The position numbers and the translations under genes were made by a program. A stretch of 64,000 bases of DNA from Heloderma charlesbogerti. Its lineage: Eukaryota; Chordata; Lepidosauria; Squamata; Helodermatidae. The notes below the pieces were generated by a model. The model worked only from the letters and a program-made list of their open reading frames with translations, made no database searches and was not told the DNA's origin. This document shows positions 1 to 11,260 of this stretch, one piece after another. How positions within the stretch are numbered: the stretch's first letter is position 1; the number at the start of each line of letters is the position of its first letter. The stretch covers positions 124,001-188,000 of the forward strand of contig JANEZZ010002679.1 in the NCBI GenBank assembly GCA_026122225.1, given 5' to 3'.

Positions 1-434
1 GCCGGCTCCGCTCTGCGGCAACTCAATGGAGCCACTGGCCAGGTGCATTCGCAGGTGTGCAGCACCTGCAGACGCAAATGGCAGCAGCTACGGCGGCCAC
101 CATTTGCGTTCCCTTTTTTTGCCGTGATAAGCTACATAAATATTTACGTAGCCTATCATGGCCTCCACAGGGATGTAAATGGTGTCCCTGCATTAGCTGT
201 GATAGGCTACGTATTTACGTAGCCTATCATGGCAAAAATGGGGAAGCGAATGGCGGCTGTAGACGCGGCTGCCATTCGCAAAGCAGTGCAAACAGCGCCA
301 AGTCAGTGCTCCGTTTCGCGTGCCTTTTGCAGGGTGGTGGGGCGGGGGACTTCATTCTGCCATGGATTCCGGGGGCCGAATGCACTGGCATTCGGCCTCA
401 CTGAGATCCGTGGCAGAATTCTCTGACAACCTTA
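1..434. mobile_element. hAT-like palindromic MITE, copy A (left end outside window)
   Basis: Non-coding element that shares its right end and internal modules with the other TAGGGATG-terminus copies in the window. It contains a GCAAATGGCGGC-type palindrome (72-109), two copies of a GATAGGCTACGTA palindrome (123-159 and 199-232), a second GAATGGCGGC palindrome (246-279), and the subterminal hairpin CCGAATGCACTGGCATTCGG near 378-398. The right end near 434 is a decayed form of the family terminus CATCCCTA. The left terminus and left target duplication lie before the window. No transposase is present, so it would have depended on one supplied in trans. Assignment to hAT rests on sister copies with 8-bp duplications. 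Confidence 0.75.
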
Positions 435-489
435 CTAAGGACCCTCTTTATACCCCCAAGTATTTTCTCCACATAAACCAAGACTCAAA

Positions 490-663
490 CTGGGTTTTCA
501 TGACATGACAACTATCGTGGATAACATGAGCTGTCATGTCACCTGAACTCAGACTGCTTCCTACAGGGTGGCTTATTTGGGGGCAACAAGCCACCCTGAC
601 AACCCATGGCTTGTTGTAGGGGTTATGTAACCCATGATAGGTTGTCGTGTCATCTGAACCCAG
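490..663. mobile_element. Short palindromic MITE with CTGGGTT...AACCCAG ends
   Basis: The left end CTGGGTT followed by CATGACATGACAAC is mirrored at the right by GTTGTCGTGTCAT and CTGAACCCAG. The centre (about 568-600) is a GGGTGGCTT/AAGCCACCC hairpin. The arms match imperfectly. No convincing target duplication was found. Related ends occur at 8686 and 19056. It has no coding capacity. Confidence 0.5.
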
Positions 664-2684
664 GAGAACAATTTTATCATGGGTTGCAGCAATCTGGCAC
701 AGAGCCTCTCAGCAAGATCAGCAAAAAACCCTTCTGCTCTTCCAGATCGCACCCGCCCATGCTGCTCCAAGCTTCCCTCACCACTGACTGCCCCTCCAAC
801 AATGCCCAAGCAGTATTTGGAAGAGCTGTCATTCATCTGACACCCCCCTTTTTAAATTTTTCAGCCTCAGAAATTTGCGCAAATGGGGTCATAATATTTT
901 TCTCTCTATTTTTCCAGCCCCAGAAATGTTTGCAAATGGGGCCATAATATAGCTCTTATATATTTTTAATTTATTTTTGTCAGTCTTTTAGAGGTGCATA
1001 AGTGTGCACTTACGGCTGTCCAATATGTGAAGCCTTGCCTTCTCAACGCCCTTGTAGGTTTCTGCTGCCAAAGGGAAGGAAGTGCAGTAGGAAACAAACA
1101 TACAACGAAATTGACAAGATGAGACCATAGGCACAGTTGACAGTGACAGGTCAGAAAAAGAGGGAAAGGTCAGGAGAAGTAAGTGCATTAAAAAGGGGGG
1201 GGGCATATCGCCCACTTAGCAAAGTGATCTTCTGGGTTTTGAGTGTTGAACAGACACTTATCAGTGTCCTGCTTCCATTCAGCCCTTCTGTGAGTCTCCA
1301 GCTACTCGAGAAAGGGAAGACCTAGGCTCCCCCCTCTTTTCACAGCTCCCTTTCACAGTAACTGCAGCAGTAACTGCTCCAAAGTGCAGGGACTTAAAGA
1401 GCACTTTGCTTGGGCCAAGCTCATGCATAGGGTGGCCACTTATGCATCACCAAAAAAGAGGATAAAAGAGAACACCAACTTGTATTACATTAGCATAGGC
1501 TAATTTATATGTATAAATGAAAATTTAGAGATAATAACTATAATTTAAATAGAAATATAATACATCTCACCATAGAGAGGAAGACTGGCCAGGTGGCCTG
1601 TGTGCCTGCTCAGTTTGCTGTTCAGGTGCTCAGTCCTGATGGGCAATTCCAAGGCCCCTGCTCACCCTGCTTATGGTTCTTCCACTTTAAACCAGACTTG
1701 GTCTGAGCAGCCCATCAAACAGAGGACACCTTCAAATAGGAGAGTGTCCTCTTGAGATAGATTGGTTGTCCCACACCTACAAGGGAATTTTAAGGGACCT
1801 GGTGTAAGAGATAGGACAGTCGGAATGATTAAACCATGGCTGGAGCTTTTGTTTGGCTATGGTCCTGTGTGAGGGGATATTTGGCATAGTGGTTAATCTG
1901 GCCCTGTGCATAAACCTACATGTCAGGCGTTTTCTTGCAGAAGTTGATGCTGTTTTGTAGCTATATGTCCTGTCTGCTTAATCCTTAATGGCACAGAGGA
2001 GTTTTCTTTGTTGGCTTCACATCTCAGCCACATGATGGAATTCATTAAATATTGTCATTGTCATTATTATTTCTGTTGAGGACTACTCAGCTTGAATTTC
2101 AGTTGCAAAAAGTGAACAAAACAACCAACCCAGGGCCTATACTCAATTATAAAATCCTGCTGGTACTCAGCTAAAATATAAATTCACCGAGTTGGGAGAA
2201 TAGGGCATCAATCACAACCAAATTGCTTTGGGGAGACTGAATGACTTGGAGAATTAGGAATGTGATAGATATTCTTTCACCATTGCCCTAGGTCACTAAT
2301 TGGAATCCATCTCAGATTAGCAAAAGTGACCTGAATTTAGGAACAGAAGTGAGTGAAAGACATTTTGTGAGCTTTAAGGAATTAGTAGGCGGTGCTAGTC
2401 CAGGGAACCTTGCAGTTAAATGCCAGTTTAGAGTTGACGGTAGCTTCATCATAGATGTTAACACTTTGTGACTCTAAAACTGTCTAAAGCAGAGACTGTC
2501 TAAGACAGGCCTGCAGAACACGTGCCTCACCTAGTGATACAGTTAGGTCATTTTAGACTCTGGACTTAATGGTTTCATGGGGGGGTGCTTTAGATGATGA
2601 TGGGTTGGATCCTGATGTAATCATAGTCAGCGTAGGCACATTTCAATCATGGCTAGGTTAGCTCATTGATAAGCCAGCCTTAAG
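664..2684. other. Non-coding interval, no gene seen
   Basis: No reading frame here resembles a known protein. A roughly 57-bp unit is tandemly duplicated at 846-955 (CAGAAAT...TGCAAATGGGG...CATAATAT in both copies). A small hairpin AGAGGACAC/GTGTCCTCT lies at 1721-1752. The rest is AT-rich unique or unrecognised repeat-derived sequence. Confidence 0.5.
846..955. repeat. Two-copy tandem duplication, about 57-bp unit
   Basis: Both units run from a TTTTTC(C)AGCC(T/C)CAGAAAT start through TGC(G/A)CAAATGGGG-like text to CATAATAT, with a few mismatches. It looks like a local duplication rather than a dispersed element. Confidence 0.6.
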
Positions 2685-3470
2685 AACATAGGAACATAAG
2701 AAGAGCCCTGCTGGATCAGACCAAGTGTCCATTTAGTCCAGCATTCTATTCATGCAGTGGCCAACCAGCTGCCCATGGGAAACGCATAAGCAGGACATGA
2801 GCACAACTGCACCATCCCGCCCAAGTTCCCCAGCAACTGGTATACATAGGCATACTGCTTCTGATACCGGAGGTAGCATATACCCATCAGGACTAGTGCC
2901 ACTGATAGCCTTACACTCCATGAATCCCTTTTTAAAGCCATCTAAAAGTAGTGGCCATCATTACATCTTGTGGAAGTGAATTCATAGTTTAACTATGTGC
3001 TGTGTGAAGTACTTCCTTTTATCTGTCCTGAAGCTTCATGGGATGACCTCAGGCTCTAGTATTATGGGAGCGGGAGAAAAATGTCTCTATAGCCACTTTC
3101 TCCACACCATGCATAATTTTGTACACCTCTATCATCTCTCCCCTTACTTGCCCTTTTTTCTAAGCTAAACAATCCCAGATGTTCTAACCTTTCTTCATAA
3201 GGGAGTTGCTCCAGCCTCTTGATCATTTTAGCTCCCCCCTTTTTGCCCATTTTCCAACCCCACAATGCCTTTTTTTGGTGCAATGACCAAAACTGAACAC
3301 AGAATTCCAAGTGTTGCCACGCCATAGATTTGTCTAAGGGGAGTATGATCTTGGCACTTTTACTCTGAATTCCTTTTCTAATTATACCTAACATGGAATT
3401 TCCCTTTTTCACAGCCACCACACACTGGGTTGACATTTTCATCAAGCTGTCTACCACAACCCCAAGATCT

Positions 3471-3533
3471 ATTCATTCATTCATTCATTCATTCATTCAT
3501 TCATTCATTTCTATACCGCCCAATAGCCAAAGC
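3471..3533 (-). mobile_element. Very short L2 3' tail inserted in CR1
   Basis: An (ATTC)n run is followed by CTATACCGCCCAATAGCC, the standard start of the L2-like 3' end in this genome (compare 35360 and 26930). CR1 homology resumes immediately after it. This is an extremely 5'-truncated insertion of about 60 bp. Confidence 0.75.
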
Positions 3534-4128
3534 TCTCTTTCTTGGTCAGTCACTGCTAGCTCAGATCCTATCAACTTATATTTGAAACTGGGATTTTTTG
3601 CCCCAACATGCATCACTTTACACTTGGTTACATTGAACTGCATTTGACATTTTGATGTCCATTCTCCCAGTTTGGAAAGATCCTATTGGAGCTGTCTGCA
3701 ATCCCGTTTTGTTTTAACCACCCTAAATAATATGGTGTCATCAGCAGACTTGGCCAGCTCACTGCTCACTCCTAATTCCAGATCATTTATAAACAAGATG
3801 AAAAGCATTGGTCCCAATGCAGATCCCTGTGGGACCCCACTCTATACATCCCTCCGTTGGGAGAGGTTACCATTTATTCCTACTCTCTATTTTATGTTCA
3901 TTAACCAGTTACTGATCCATAAGAGGACCTCTCCTCTTATTCCATGACTGCTAAGTGTGTTTGGTGAGGGACTTCATCAAAAGCCTTTTGGAAGTCCAAG
4001 TAAACTATGTCTACTGGATCACCCCTGTCCACATGTTTATTGACACTCTCAAATAACTCTAAAAGGTTATTAAGACAGGACTTACCTTTGCAGAAGCCAT
4101 GTTGATTCTTTTTTCAGCAGGGTTTTTC

Positions 4129-4449
4129 CTATATGTTTACCAATTTTATCTTTAATATTTTACCTGGAACAGATATTAAGCTAACCAGCCTGTAATTTCC
4201 TGGATCCCCCTCTCTCTTTTTAAAAATTGGCGTTACATTGGCCATTCTCCAGTCCTCTGGTATAGAGGTTGATCTTAAGGACATATTACATATTTTTGTT
4301 AGAAGGTCAGCAATTTCATATTTGGGTTCTTTCAGAACTCTAGAATAGACACTATCTGGGCCTGGTGATTTATTAACTTTCAGTTTGTCAGCAAGTTTAA
4401 GAACTTCGGTTTTTACTATTTCCTTGGACTCCCTTCCTGAAAACATCAT
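4129..4449 (-). pseudogene. CR1-type reverse transcriptase fragment
   Basis: A 106-residue open frame on the minus strand carries the N-terminal RT blocks: SPGPD near residues 30-34, then DWRMANVTPIFKK and GNYR followed by VPGKIL. These are the family's RT blocks preceding the catalytic aspartates. The frame closes before the palm domain is complete, and the remainder continues downstream in other frames. It belongs to the LINE at 2685-4664 and cannot encode an active enzyme alone. Confidence 0.8.
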
Positions 4450-4664
4450 GTTCAGGCACAGGTATCTGTCCTATATCTTCTGGAGTGAAGACAGATGAAA
4501 ATAATTCATTCAGCTTCTCTGCAATGTCCTTATCCTCCTTTAGTACTCCTTTAACTCCATTGTCATCCATCAGTCCAGCTGTCTCCCTACCTGGTTTCCT
4601 GCTTCTGATATATTTAAATAATTATTTCTTGTTGGCCTTGATGTTGTTAATGATATGCTCCTAA

Positions 4665-6114
4665 GCCCTTGGGGGAGATGGTTACAGGTCCATCCCTGTC
4701 AGGAGAAAGGGACTCGGTCTCTGAGGCAGAGGCTGAGCAACTCCCTGACCCCCAGGAGCATAGTTGCCTCAAGTGACAGGCTAGTAGGACCCCTATGTGA
4801 AGGAATGCTCCCTCCAGATAAGGTCTCCTTAGGAGAAAGTAACTCCTCAAGACTAAGGCTATTGAAAGGGAGTTTGATTACTGCAGCTGAGCTCTGGGTG
4901 GGGTCCAGCAGGCTTCAGCTTTAAAATCCTTCTCAGGAAACCTAGCTGGCATTGGAACAACATTGTCTATCCAGCCTTTGTGCTGTGCATGTTGTCTCCT
5001 GAACTGTACCCTGTGATTGATGCTCTGTTTCCTGACCTTTTTGATCACCCAATGACCCTGCTTCTGAACTGTGTAATATACCTAACTGATTTACTGTGTT
5101 TGATCTTTGGGTTGTTATTGCTACCACTCCTGCTGTTGCCTAATCTTCTTTGACTGATTGACTGATTGTGTTCTGACTTCTACCTGGATTCAGAGTACCT
5201 CTGTTGTAGCCTGAACCCCATTGAATAACCACCTGTAGGCTTGAATGGTTGCTGACTTCACTGCATTGCTTCTGTGTTAGCCCTGCACTCAGAGTCTGCT
5301 GCAGTCAAAGCAGGATGCCATTTGACCAGGTTTCTAAAATGTCCACTATATCTAGGTTCTCCTTTAAAAACAGGTACTCCCACTTTCCCATTTTGGCTCA
5401 GGGCCTTCTAGCATTAGGATAGAAACACCTATACAGGGGTCCCTCCGCAGATGTCTCTGATATGTGCATCTTCTGTGGCACTCAGGCCTTTTTAACAGGC
5501 TATCGTGTTTCACAATATGCTCATGGCTTATTTCCTCCCCCTCCTTCTCCTCTTGCCCTGCTACATTTGGGGGCCTTCTGCACATTCTGAACTTCTGCCC
5601 CAATTCAAATGCAGCATACCAGCCATATATGGTGGCCCACCAAGGACTTGATAACCCTGCTGTTGTCACTTTTTTGTTGCCTGCCTGGGATGGGGGGGGC
5701 CAGGGGGGAAGGAGGGTTGTTCTCAAGCATGTGATAGGCTGCAGTACATAGCTGGTGGGGTGCATTTGGATAGGTGGATCACAAGTTCTACAGGCATGTT
5801 TCAGAAGTGGCCTACTACTCTTATAAGGAACTAAGGTTGATAGCTGGCAGATATTTTACCTCAGTGGATAGTTTTGTCTCTAGTTGCAGGTATTTTATTA
5901 AATAAAGTGGTTATTTTCAGCTTGGGGAGAGGGGAGAAGGGATGACATTTTTCCATTGACCTTATAAAATGATTAATGCAACTGACGTTAAGAACTGCTT
6001 TCCTGTGGGGAGGGGAGGGGGCTGATCTCAGCTAACAGCTCCCAGCCTCATTCTGGATTCATTTTCCAGTTTTGCTCTAGGCCTAGCATTTGCTGCATTT
6101 TTCTGTTTTACAAC
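4665..6114. other. Non-coding interval, no gene seen
   Basis: The first part (about 4665-5330) has the composition of an LTR or leader of an old retroelement, but no termini could be fixed. A short ACTG repeat lies near 5155-5170. No recognisable protein is encoded. Confidence 0.4.
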
Positions 6115-8445
6115 TTAAACATGGTTGTTGTTGTTCAGTCGTTCAGTCGTGTCCGACTCTTCGTGACCCCATGGACCATAGCACGCCAGGCCTTCCTGTC
6201 CTGCGCTCTCTCCCGGAGCGTGCTCAAGTTCATATTCATTGCATCCGTGATGCTATCTAGCCATCTCATCCTCTGCCGTCCCCTTCTCCTTTTCCCTTCA
6301 GTCTTTCCCAGCATCAGGGTCTTTTCCAGGGAGTTTTCTCTTCGCATTAGGTGGCCAAAGTATTGGAGCTTCAGCTTCATTATCTGTCCTTCCAATGAGC
6401 ACTCAGGGTTGATTTCCTTTAGGATGGACTGATTTGACCTCCTTGCAGTCCAGGGGACTCGTAAGAGTCTTCTCCAGCACCACAGTTCGAAAGCATCAAT
6501 TCTTCGGCGCTCAGCCTTCCTTATAGTCCAGCTCTCACAGCCATACATTACTACTGGGAAAACCATAGCTTTGATTAGACGGACCTTTGTCGGCAAGGTG
6601 ATGTCTCTGCTTCTTACTATGCTGTCTAGGTTGGCCATAGCTTTCCTCCCAAGGAGCAAGTGTCTTTTAATTTCATGGCTACAGTCACCATCTGCGGTGA
6701 TCTTGGAGCCCAAGAAAGTAAAATCTGTCACTGCTTCCATTTCTTCCCCTTCTATATGCCAGGAAGTGATAGGGCCAGATGCCATGATCTTAGTTTTTTT
6801 AATGTTGAGTTTCAAACCAGCTTTTGCACTCTCCTCTTTCACCCTCAACAAGAGGCTCTTGAGATCCTCTTCACTTTCTGCCATTAGGGTGGTATCGTCT
6901 GCATATCGGAGGTTGTTGATAATTCTCCCGGCAATCTTAATTCCGACCTGTGATTCATCCAACCCGGCATTTCTCATGATGTACTCTGCATATAAGTTAA
7001 ATAAGCAGGGTGACAATATGCAGCCTTGTCATACTCCTTTCCCAATTTTGAACCACTCAGTTGTTCCATGTCTGGTTCTTACTGTTGCTTCTTGACCCTC
7101 GTACAGGTTTCTCAGGAGACAGGTAAGGTGGTCTGGTACTCCCATCACTTTAAGAATTTGCCACAGTTTGTTGTGATCCACAAAATCAAAGGCTTTAGCG
7201 TAGTCAATGAAGCAGAAATAGATGTTTTTCTGGAATTCTCTTGCTTTCTCCATGATGCAGCGAATGTTGGCGATTTGATCTCTAGTTCCTCTGCCTCTTC
7301 TAAACCCAGCTTGTACTTCCGGTAGTTCTCGGTTTGCATACTGCTGAAGCCTAGCTTGTAGGATTTTGAGCATCACCTTGCTGGCATGTGAAATGAGCGC
7401 AATTGTGCGGTAGTTTGAACACTCTTTGGCGTTGCCCTTCTTTGGAATTGGAATGTAAACTGACCTTTTCCAGTCTTGTGGCCACTGTTGAGTGTTCCAG
7501 ATTTGCTGGCATATTGAATGCAGCACTTTAACAGCATCATCTTTTAGGATTTTAAATAGCTCGGCTGGAATACTGTCATCTCCGCTAGCTTTGTTGTTAC
7601 TAATGCTTCCTAAGGCCCACTTGACTTCACTCTCGAGGATGTCCGGCTCAAGTTCAGTGACCGCACTATCATGCCTATCAGGGACATTCAGATCTTTCCT
7701 GTATAGTTCTTCTGTGTATTCTTGCCACCTCTTCTTAATCTCATCTGCTTCTGTTAGGTCCCTGCCTTCTTTGTCCTTTATCATGCCCGTCTTTGCACAA
7801 AACGTTCCCTTGAGATCTCCAATTTTCTTGAAGAGACCTCTAGTCTTTCCTATTCTGTTGTTTTCCTCGATTTCTTTGCATTGTTCATTTAAGAAGGCCT
7901 TCTTGTCTCTCCTTGCTATTCTCTGGAACTCTGCATTCAGTTGGGTATATCTTCCCCTTTCTCCCTTGCTTTTCGCTTCCCTTCTTTCGTGAGCTACTTG
8001 TAAAGCCTCATCAGACAGCCACTTGGCTTTCTTGCATTTCTTTTTCTTTGGGACGGATTTCGTTGCTGCCTCCTGAACAATGTTACGGACCTCCGTCCAT
8101 AGTTCCTCAGGCACTCTATCAGGTCTAATCCCTGAAATCTATTCCTCACCTCCACTGTATATTCATCAGGGATATGATTTAGGTCATACCTGAACGGTTT
8201 AGTGGTTTTCCCGACGTTCTTCAATTTAAGCCGAAATTTTGCAAGAAGCAGCTCATGATCTGAGCCACAGTCAGCTCCAGGTCTTGTTTTTACTGACTGT
8301 ATGGAGCTTCTCCATCTTTGGCTGCAAAGGACATAATCAATCTGATTTCGATATTGACCATCTGGTGACGTCCATGTGTAAAGTCGCCTCTTGTGCTGTT
8401 GGAAAAGAGTGTTTGCTATGAAATTAAACTATTATTAAACATGGT
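6115..8445 (-). mobile_element. BovB (RTE clade) LINE copy 1, 5'-truncated, with TSD
   Basis: Minus-strand copy of a BovB non-LTR retrotransposon. The 3' end (plus-strand left side) begins with a GTT run and the BovB tail GTCCGACTCTTCGTGACC. Homology continues through the C-terminal region, the reverse transcriptase and the end of the endonuclease, and stops near 8421. An 11-bp target duplication TTAAACATGGT lies at 6115-6125 and 8435-8445. About 13 bp of extra sequence (8422-8434) sits between the 5' truncation point and the duplication. The coding region is broken by a TGA at 7029-7031 and by a frameshift near 8114. Confidence 0.95.
6135..8224 (-). pseudogene. BovB ORF2 remnant (endonuclease end, RT, C-terminal region)
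   Basis: Two long minus-strand frames (7029-8114, 361 codons; 6135-7016, 293 codons) share one phase and are separated by a TGA at 7029-7031, where the copy at 29777-31246 has CGA, a CpG-type decay. A third piece (7994-8224) is in another phase. The catalytic box reads RYADD, followed by GLKLNIKKTKIMA. The C-terminal part includes the MYGCESWTI and CWRRLLRVPWTARR stretches characteristic of BovB. The endonuclease is mostly missing. The protein family nicks target DNA and copies LINE RNA at the nick. Confidence 0.9.
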
Positions 8446-8685
8446 AGCAGCCAATAAACTGTGACTACTCCAAAATATAGCAGTTAGAAGCCTGAAGCCA
8501 TGGAACTTAGTCTGAAACATCCTGCATCTCTAGGTTTCACAGACAGCAACCTGCTCTCCTCAATGTCAGCCCCATTAATCATGTTACAGACCCCACACTC
8601 TGGATGTGTTGAGTCACCAGGCTCCGCTGAAACCATCCGGGGAAAACCTCTGAACTGCCAAAGCTCTCTATATGCTACTATATGG

Positions 8686-8747
8686 CTGGGCTCAGACAAC
8701 ATGACAACCCATACCCAAAGGTTGAGTGTGGATGGTCATACAGCCAT
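8686..8747. mobile_element. Left arm of palindromic MITE, probably interrupted by DIRS
   Basis: CTGGGCTCAGACAACATGAC at 8686 is an inverted relative of the right arm ending in CTGAACCCAG at 19056. It abuts the left inverted repeat of the DIRS element. Target duplications could not be confirmed. Confidence 0.4.
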
Positions 8748-8812
8748 GGGTTGTTGTTGAAATGTGGGTTCTTCTTCATAGTCTCTGTGCATCATATATA
8801 TGGGCTCTCCAC

Positions 8813-9157
8813 TGTAGTAAAAATGTAACCTAAAAGCCATTGTATGTGTCTTAAGCAGCACGTAGTATTGTAAGAGCTGCGCATGCCTGGAATGAGCAGA
8901 CAGTAACCCTAAGATAAGGTTGCCAAGCAAACTGCTAGCAACCAATCAAAGTGACACGCTGGCTAAGGAATGCAAGCTGAGGTGATAAAACTGTAGCGCG
9001 GGGGTTGCCCAGGGTCGACTCTGCTTTTGAGCATGAGTTCCTTTGTCGAACTGTTTGCAAACAATAAAATCGAGTTGGACCCAGCCTGAAGTTGACTCTC
9101 CTCTTTGGGGCAAATTGGACTAGCCTCCAGGGGGCGAAACTAGCATTTTGTGCAACA
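8813..9157 (+). repeat. 5' LTR of the ERV1 provirus
   Basis: This 345-bp repeat starts TGTAGTAAAAATG and ends TTTTGTGCAACA. It carries a CCAAT box at 8942-8946, a TATA-like GATAAAA near 8993, and an AATAAA polyadenylation signal at 9063-9068. Against the 3' LTR I count seven substitutions and one 1-bp indel, about 2% difference. Confidence 0.95.
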
Positions 9158-9160
9158 AAT

Positions 9161-9178
9161 TGGCGAACAGTCAGGAGT
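9161..9178 (+). promoter_or_regulatory. Candidate primer binding site
   Basis: Three bases after the 5' LTR the sequence TGGCGAACAGTCAGGAGT begins with the expected TGG that pairs with a tRNA CCA end. I could not assign the primer tRNA. It does not match the common proline, lysine or glutamine primers I know. Confidence 0.55.
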
Positions 9179-9418
9179 CCCTTGGACCACCCTGGGGTCA
9201 AACGACAAAACCGGCAAAGGTGCCTGTGGGGCGCACCAGACCGCCTTTGAGGTCTGCCACAGCACCAGAGAACAGGGGTCAGGACACCCAGGAGGTTAAA
9301 GGTGTGGACTCCATTGATTGAGTCAACCAGGCTGAACGGGTCTGAAGAGACGGCACTAGGGTGCTGGGCAGAGTAAGTATTTGATTTCCCTTCTGTCTTT
9401 CTGTTTGAGTTGCCTTCG

Positions 9419-9533
9419 GAGCGTCTGAGGTTTGTCAGACTCTGTGTAAGCGTCTGAGGTTTGTCAGACTGTGTAGGCGTCTGAGGTTTGTTAGACTCCG
9501 TGTAAGCGTCGGTGGTTTGTCAGGTTCCGTGTA
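9419..9533 (+). repeat. Four tandem units of about 30 bp in proviral leader
   Basis: The unit GCGTCTGAGGTTTGTCAGAC followed by a short CTGTGTAA-like spacer occurs about four times with decay. It lies between the primer site and the gag start at 9558, where gammaretroviruses carry packaging and translation-control sequence. Confidence 0.8.
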
Positions 9534-9557
9534 TGGTTTCAAATAGAGGTAGGCACA

Positions 9558-10358
9558 ATGGGATTGGGTAGCTCCCGTTTAGAAAGCTCTGACACTCCCT
9601 TGGGATGCATGCTAAAGAACTTTAGTAAAGTCAAAGATAGTTATGGTTCTAAGATGTCGAAAGGCAAGCTGGTTACACTCTGTCAATTGGAATGGCCATC
9701 ATTTGGAGTCAACTGGCCAGATATCGGCTCCTTTAATGAGGCCACAATTAGAAAAGTGCACGTTATTGTTGTAAATAATGGGCAATGGGATCAATTTGCC
9801 TATATTGATTGTTAGTTGAATTGGTGCGGAAAGAATCCCCCTTAGTTACAGAAGTGTAAATGTGTAAATATGTTACTGGCAAAGGACCGCAGAGGCAAGA
9901 GACCCCGGGTGGTGTCTGAATCAAGTAGTAAGAGATAAATTTGCCTCAGGGAAAGTGAGGTTATCAGCATTTGGATGAGTGCCAACCAAAATCCACTGAA
10001 GGCGAGAAAAGGTTGAATATAAAGTTCAATATTGTAAAGTCATGATGGTATGCTCCGAGGTGAAGCCCAAAGCCCCTGTTCTCCCTGATTCAAGCCCCAC
10101 GGAAGGAGCTTGAAGACTGGGAGACCCTGCCCAAGGTGCCCTGAGCTCCCCCCGGTCTTATTCGGTCTGTTAGGTTGGGAGGAGAAGTTGTTGGGGGAGA
10201 GAGGGGGCCCTCCAGAGACAGTTTGTCTGCCACCGTATCCAAGTTTGTTAGAAGAAGCAAAAGCAGTTGAAAAAGTTGCAACTTCTGAAGAAAGAGATTT
10301 GTTTGACGTCTTAAAGACTGTGGCAAAATCAAGAAACAAAGACAGAGCAAGTTCTTAA
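9558..10358 (+). pseudogene. Gag remnant (matrix region) of ERV1
   Basis: The frame at 9558-9815 begins Met-Gly, as in myristoylated gammaretroviral matrix proteins. It continues with a region carrying the conserved Cys-x-x-x-Trp-Pro spacing and a Gly-x-Phe-Asn stretch. It ends in a premature TAG at 9813-9815, roughly where matrix continues in intact relatives. Downstream pieces up to 10358 (an open stretch at 10110-10358) may be later Gag but are not clearly assignable. In living relatives Gag forms the virion core at the plasma membrane; this copy could make at most a short matrix fragment. Confidence 0.75.
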
Positions 10359-10865
10359 AATATCAGGGTCTGTGTAAGCTTATCTCTGTCAGCCTACTCA
10401 GAGCAGAGCCAAGGGGGACTTGCCTAACCCCCCTTCGCCGTGGCTGGTTTAGCCTTAGCAAGCAGAGAGGCTGGAAGGTGTCTGTGAGGACCTGACAAAA
10501 GAGTGAGATTTGCAAAAAAAACAAACAAGAAAAGCATCACAGCTGGAAAGCTGAGCAGCACTGCTCTGTTCTTATCTGTGGAGGAATCTAGAAGAGGTGT
10601 AAGGTTACACCTTCCCCATTCGAACTGATGAAGAGACACAGAGCTTTTGTTAAAAACATCCCTTCTTTATGGCCCAAAGCCTTCTTTGTTAGAGGCACTC
10701 TGCACATGGACTGGAACTTTGGACAGTTAAAGACTTGCCATAAAAAGTACTGTGAGGCTTGTCATAGCCTTAAACTCCCGTTGTTGTAGATTGTGTGTTT
10801 GTTTGTGATCAGCTCAGTGTACAGTTTGATTTGTGATTTCAACACTCAGATAAAAAGCTGCATTT

Positions 10866-11260
10866 GACTGAAAGAACTGGGTATATTTAGCCTTGAGAAG
10901 AGAAGACTGAGGGGAGATCTGATAGCACTCTTCAAGTACTTGAAAGGTTGTCCCAGAGAGGAAGGCCAGGATCTCTTCTCGATCATCCCAGAGTGCAGGA
11001 CACGGAATAATAGGCTCAAGTGACAGGAAGCTGGATTCCGGCTGAACATCAGGAGAAACGTCCTAACTGTTAGAGCAATATGACAATGGAACCCATTACC
11101 TAGGGAGGTGGTGGGCTCTCCCACACTGGAGGCATTCAAGACGAGGCTGGACAGCCATCTGTCAGGGATGCTCTGATTTGGATTCCTGCACTGAGCAGGG
11201 GGTTGGACTCGATGGCCTTGTAAGCCCCTTCCAACCCTACTATTCTATGATTCTATGATT
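10866..11260 (+). mobile_element. CR1 3' end inserted in the provirus
   Basis: The plus strand reads from the extreme C-terminal coding part of CR1 ORF2 through the 3' UTR to the family's terminal octamer repeats (TATTCTATGATTCTATGATT). It parallels the minus-strand copy at 60125-60560. CR1 typically shows no target duplication, and none is evident. It is younger than the provirus it interrupts. Confidence 0.9.

Larger units (their letters stand above)
2685..4664 (-). mobile_element. CR1/L3-type LINE, 5'-truncated, decayed
   Basis: On the minus strand the segment carries scattered reverse-transcriptase fragments. The 4129-4449 frame includes the SPGPD stretch and the DWRMANVTPIFKK and GNYR blocks typical of CR1-clade RT. 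Further downstream an S-A-D-D-T box is readable near 3735-3750, corresponding to the catalytic Y/F-A-D-D of the family. The 3' end at about 2685 (GAACATAAGAAGAGCC on the plus strand) resembles a second fragment at 58940-59110. Many stops and frameshifts break it, so it is a dead copy. A short L2 tail is inserted at 3471-3533. The element is truncated at 4664, within the RT-upstream region. Confidence 0.85.

Noticed and set aside
1..434. Possible hairpin microRNA cluster
   Set aside because: The hairpins are transposon modules shared by all copies; no independent sign of a microRNA gene without small-RNA data.
6121..8128. Many long plus-strand open frames opposite the BovB copies
   Set aside because: They are antisense shadows of the minus-strand BovB coding frames and have no domain of their own.
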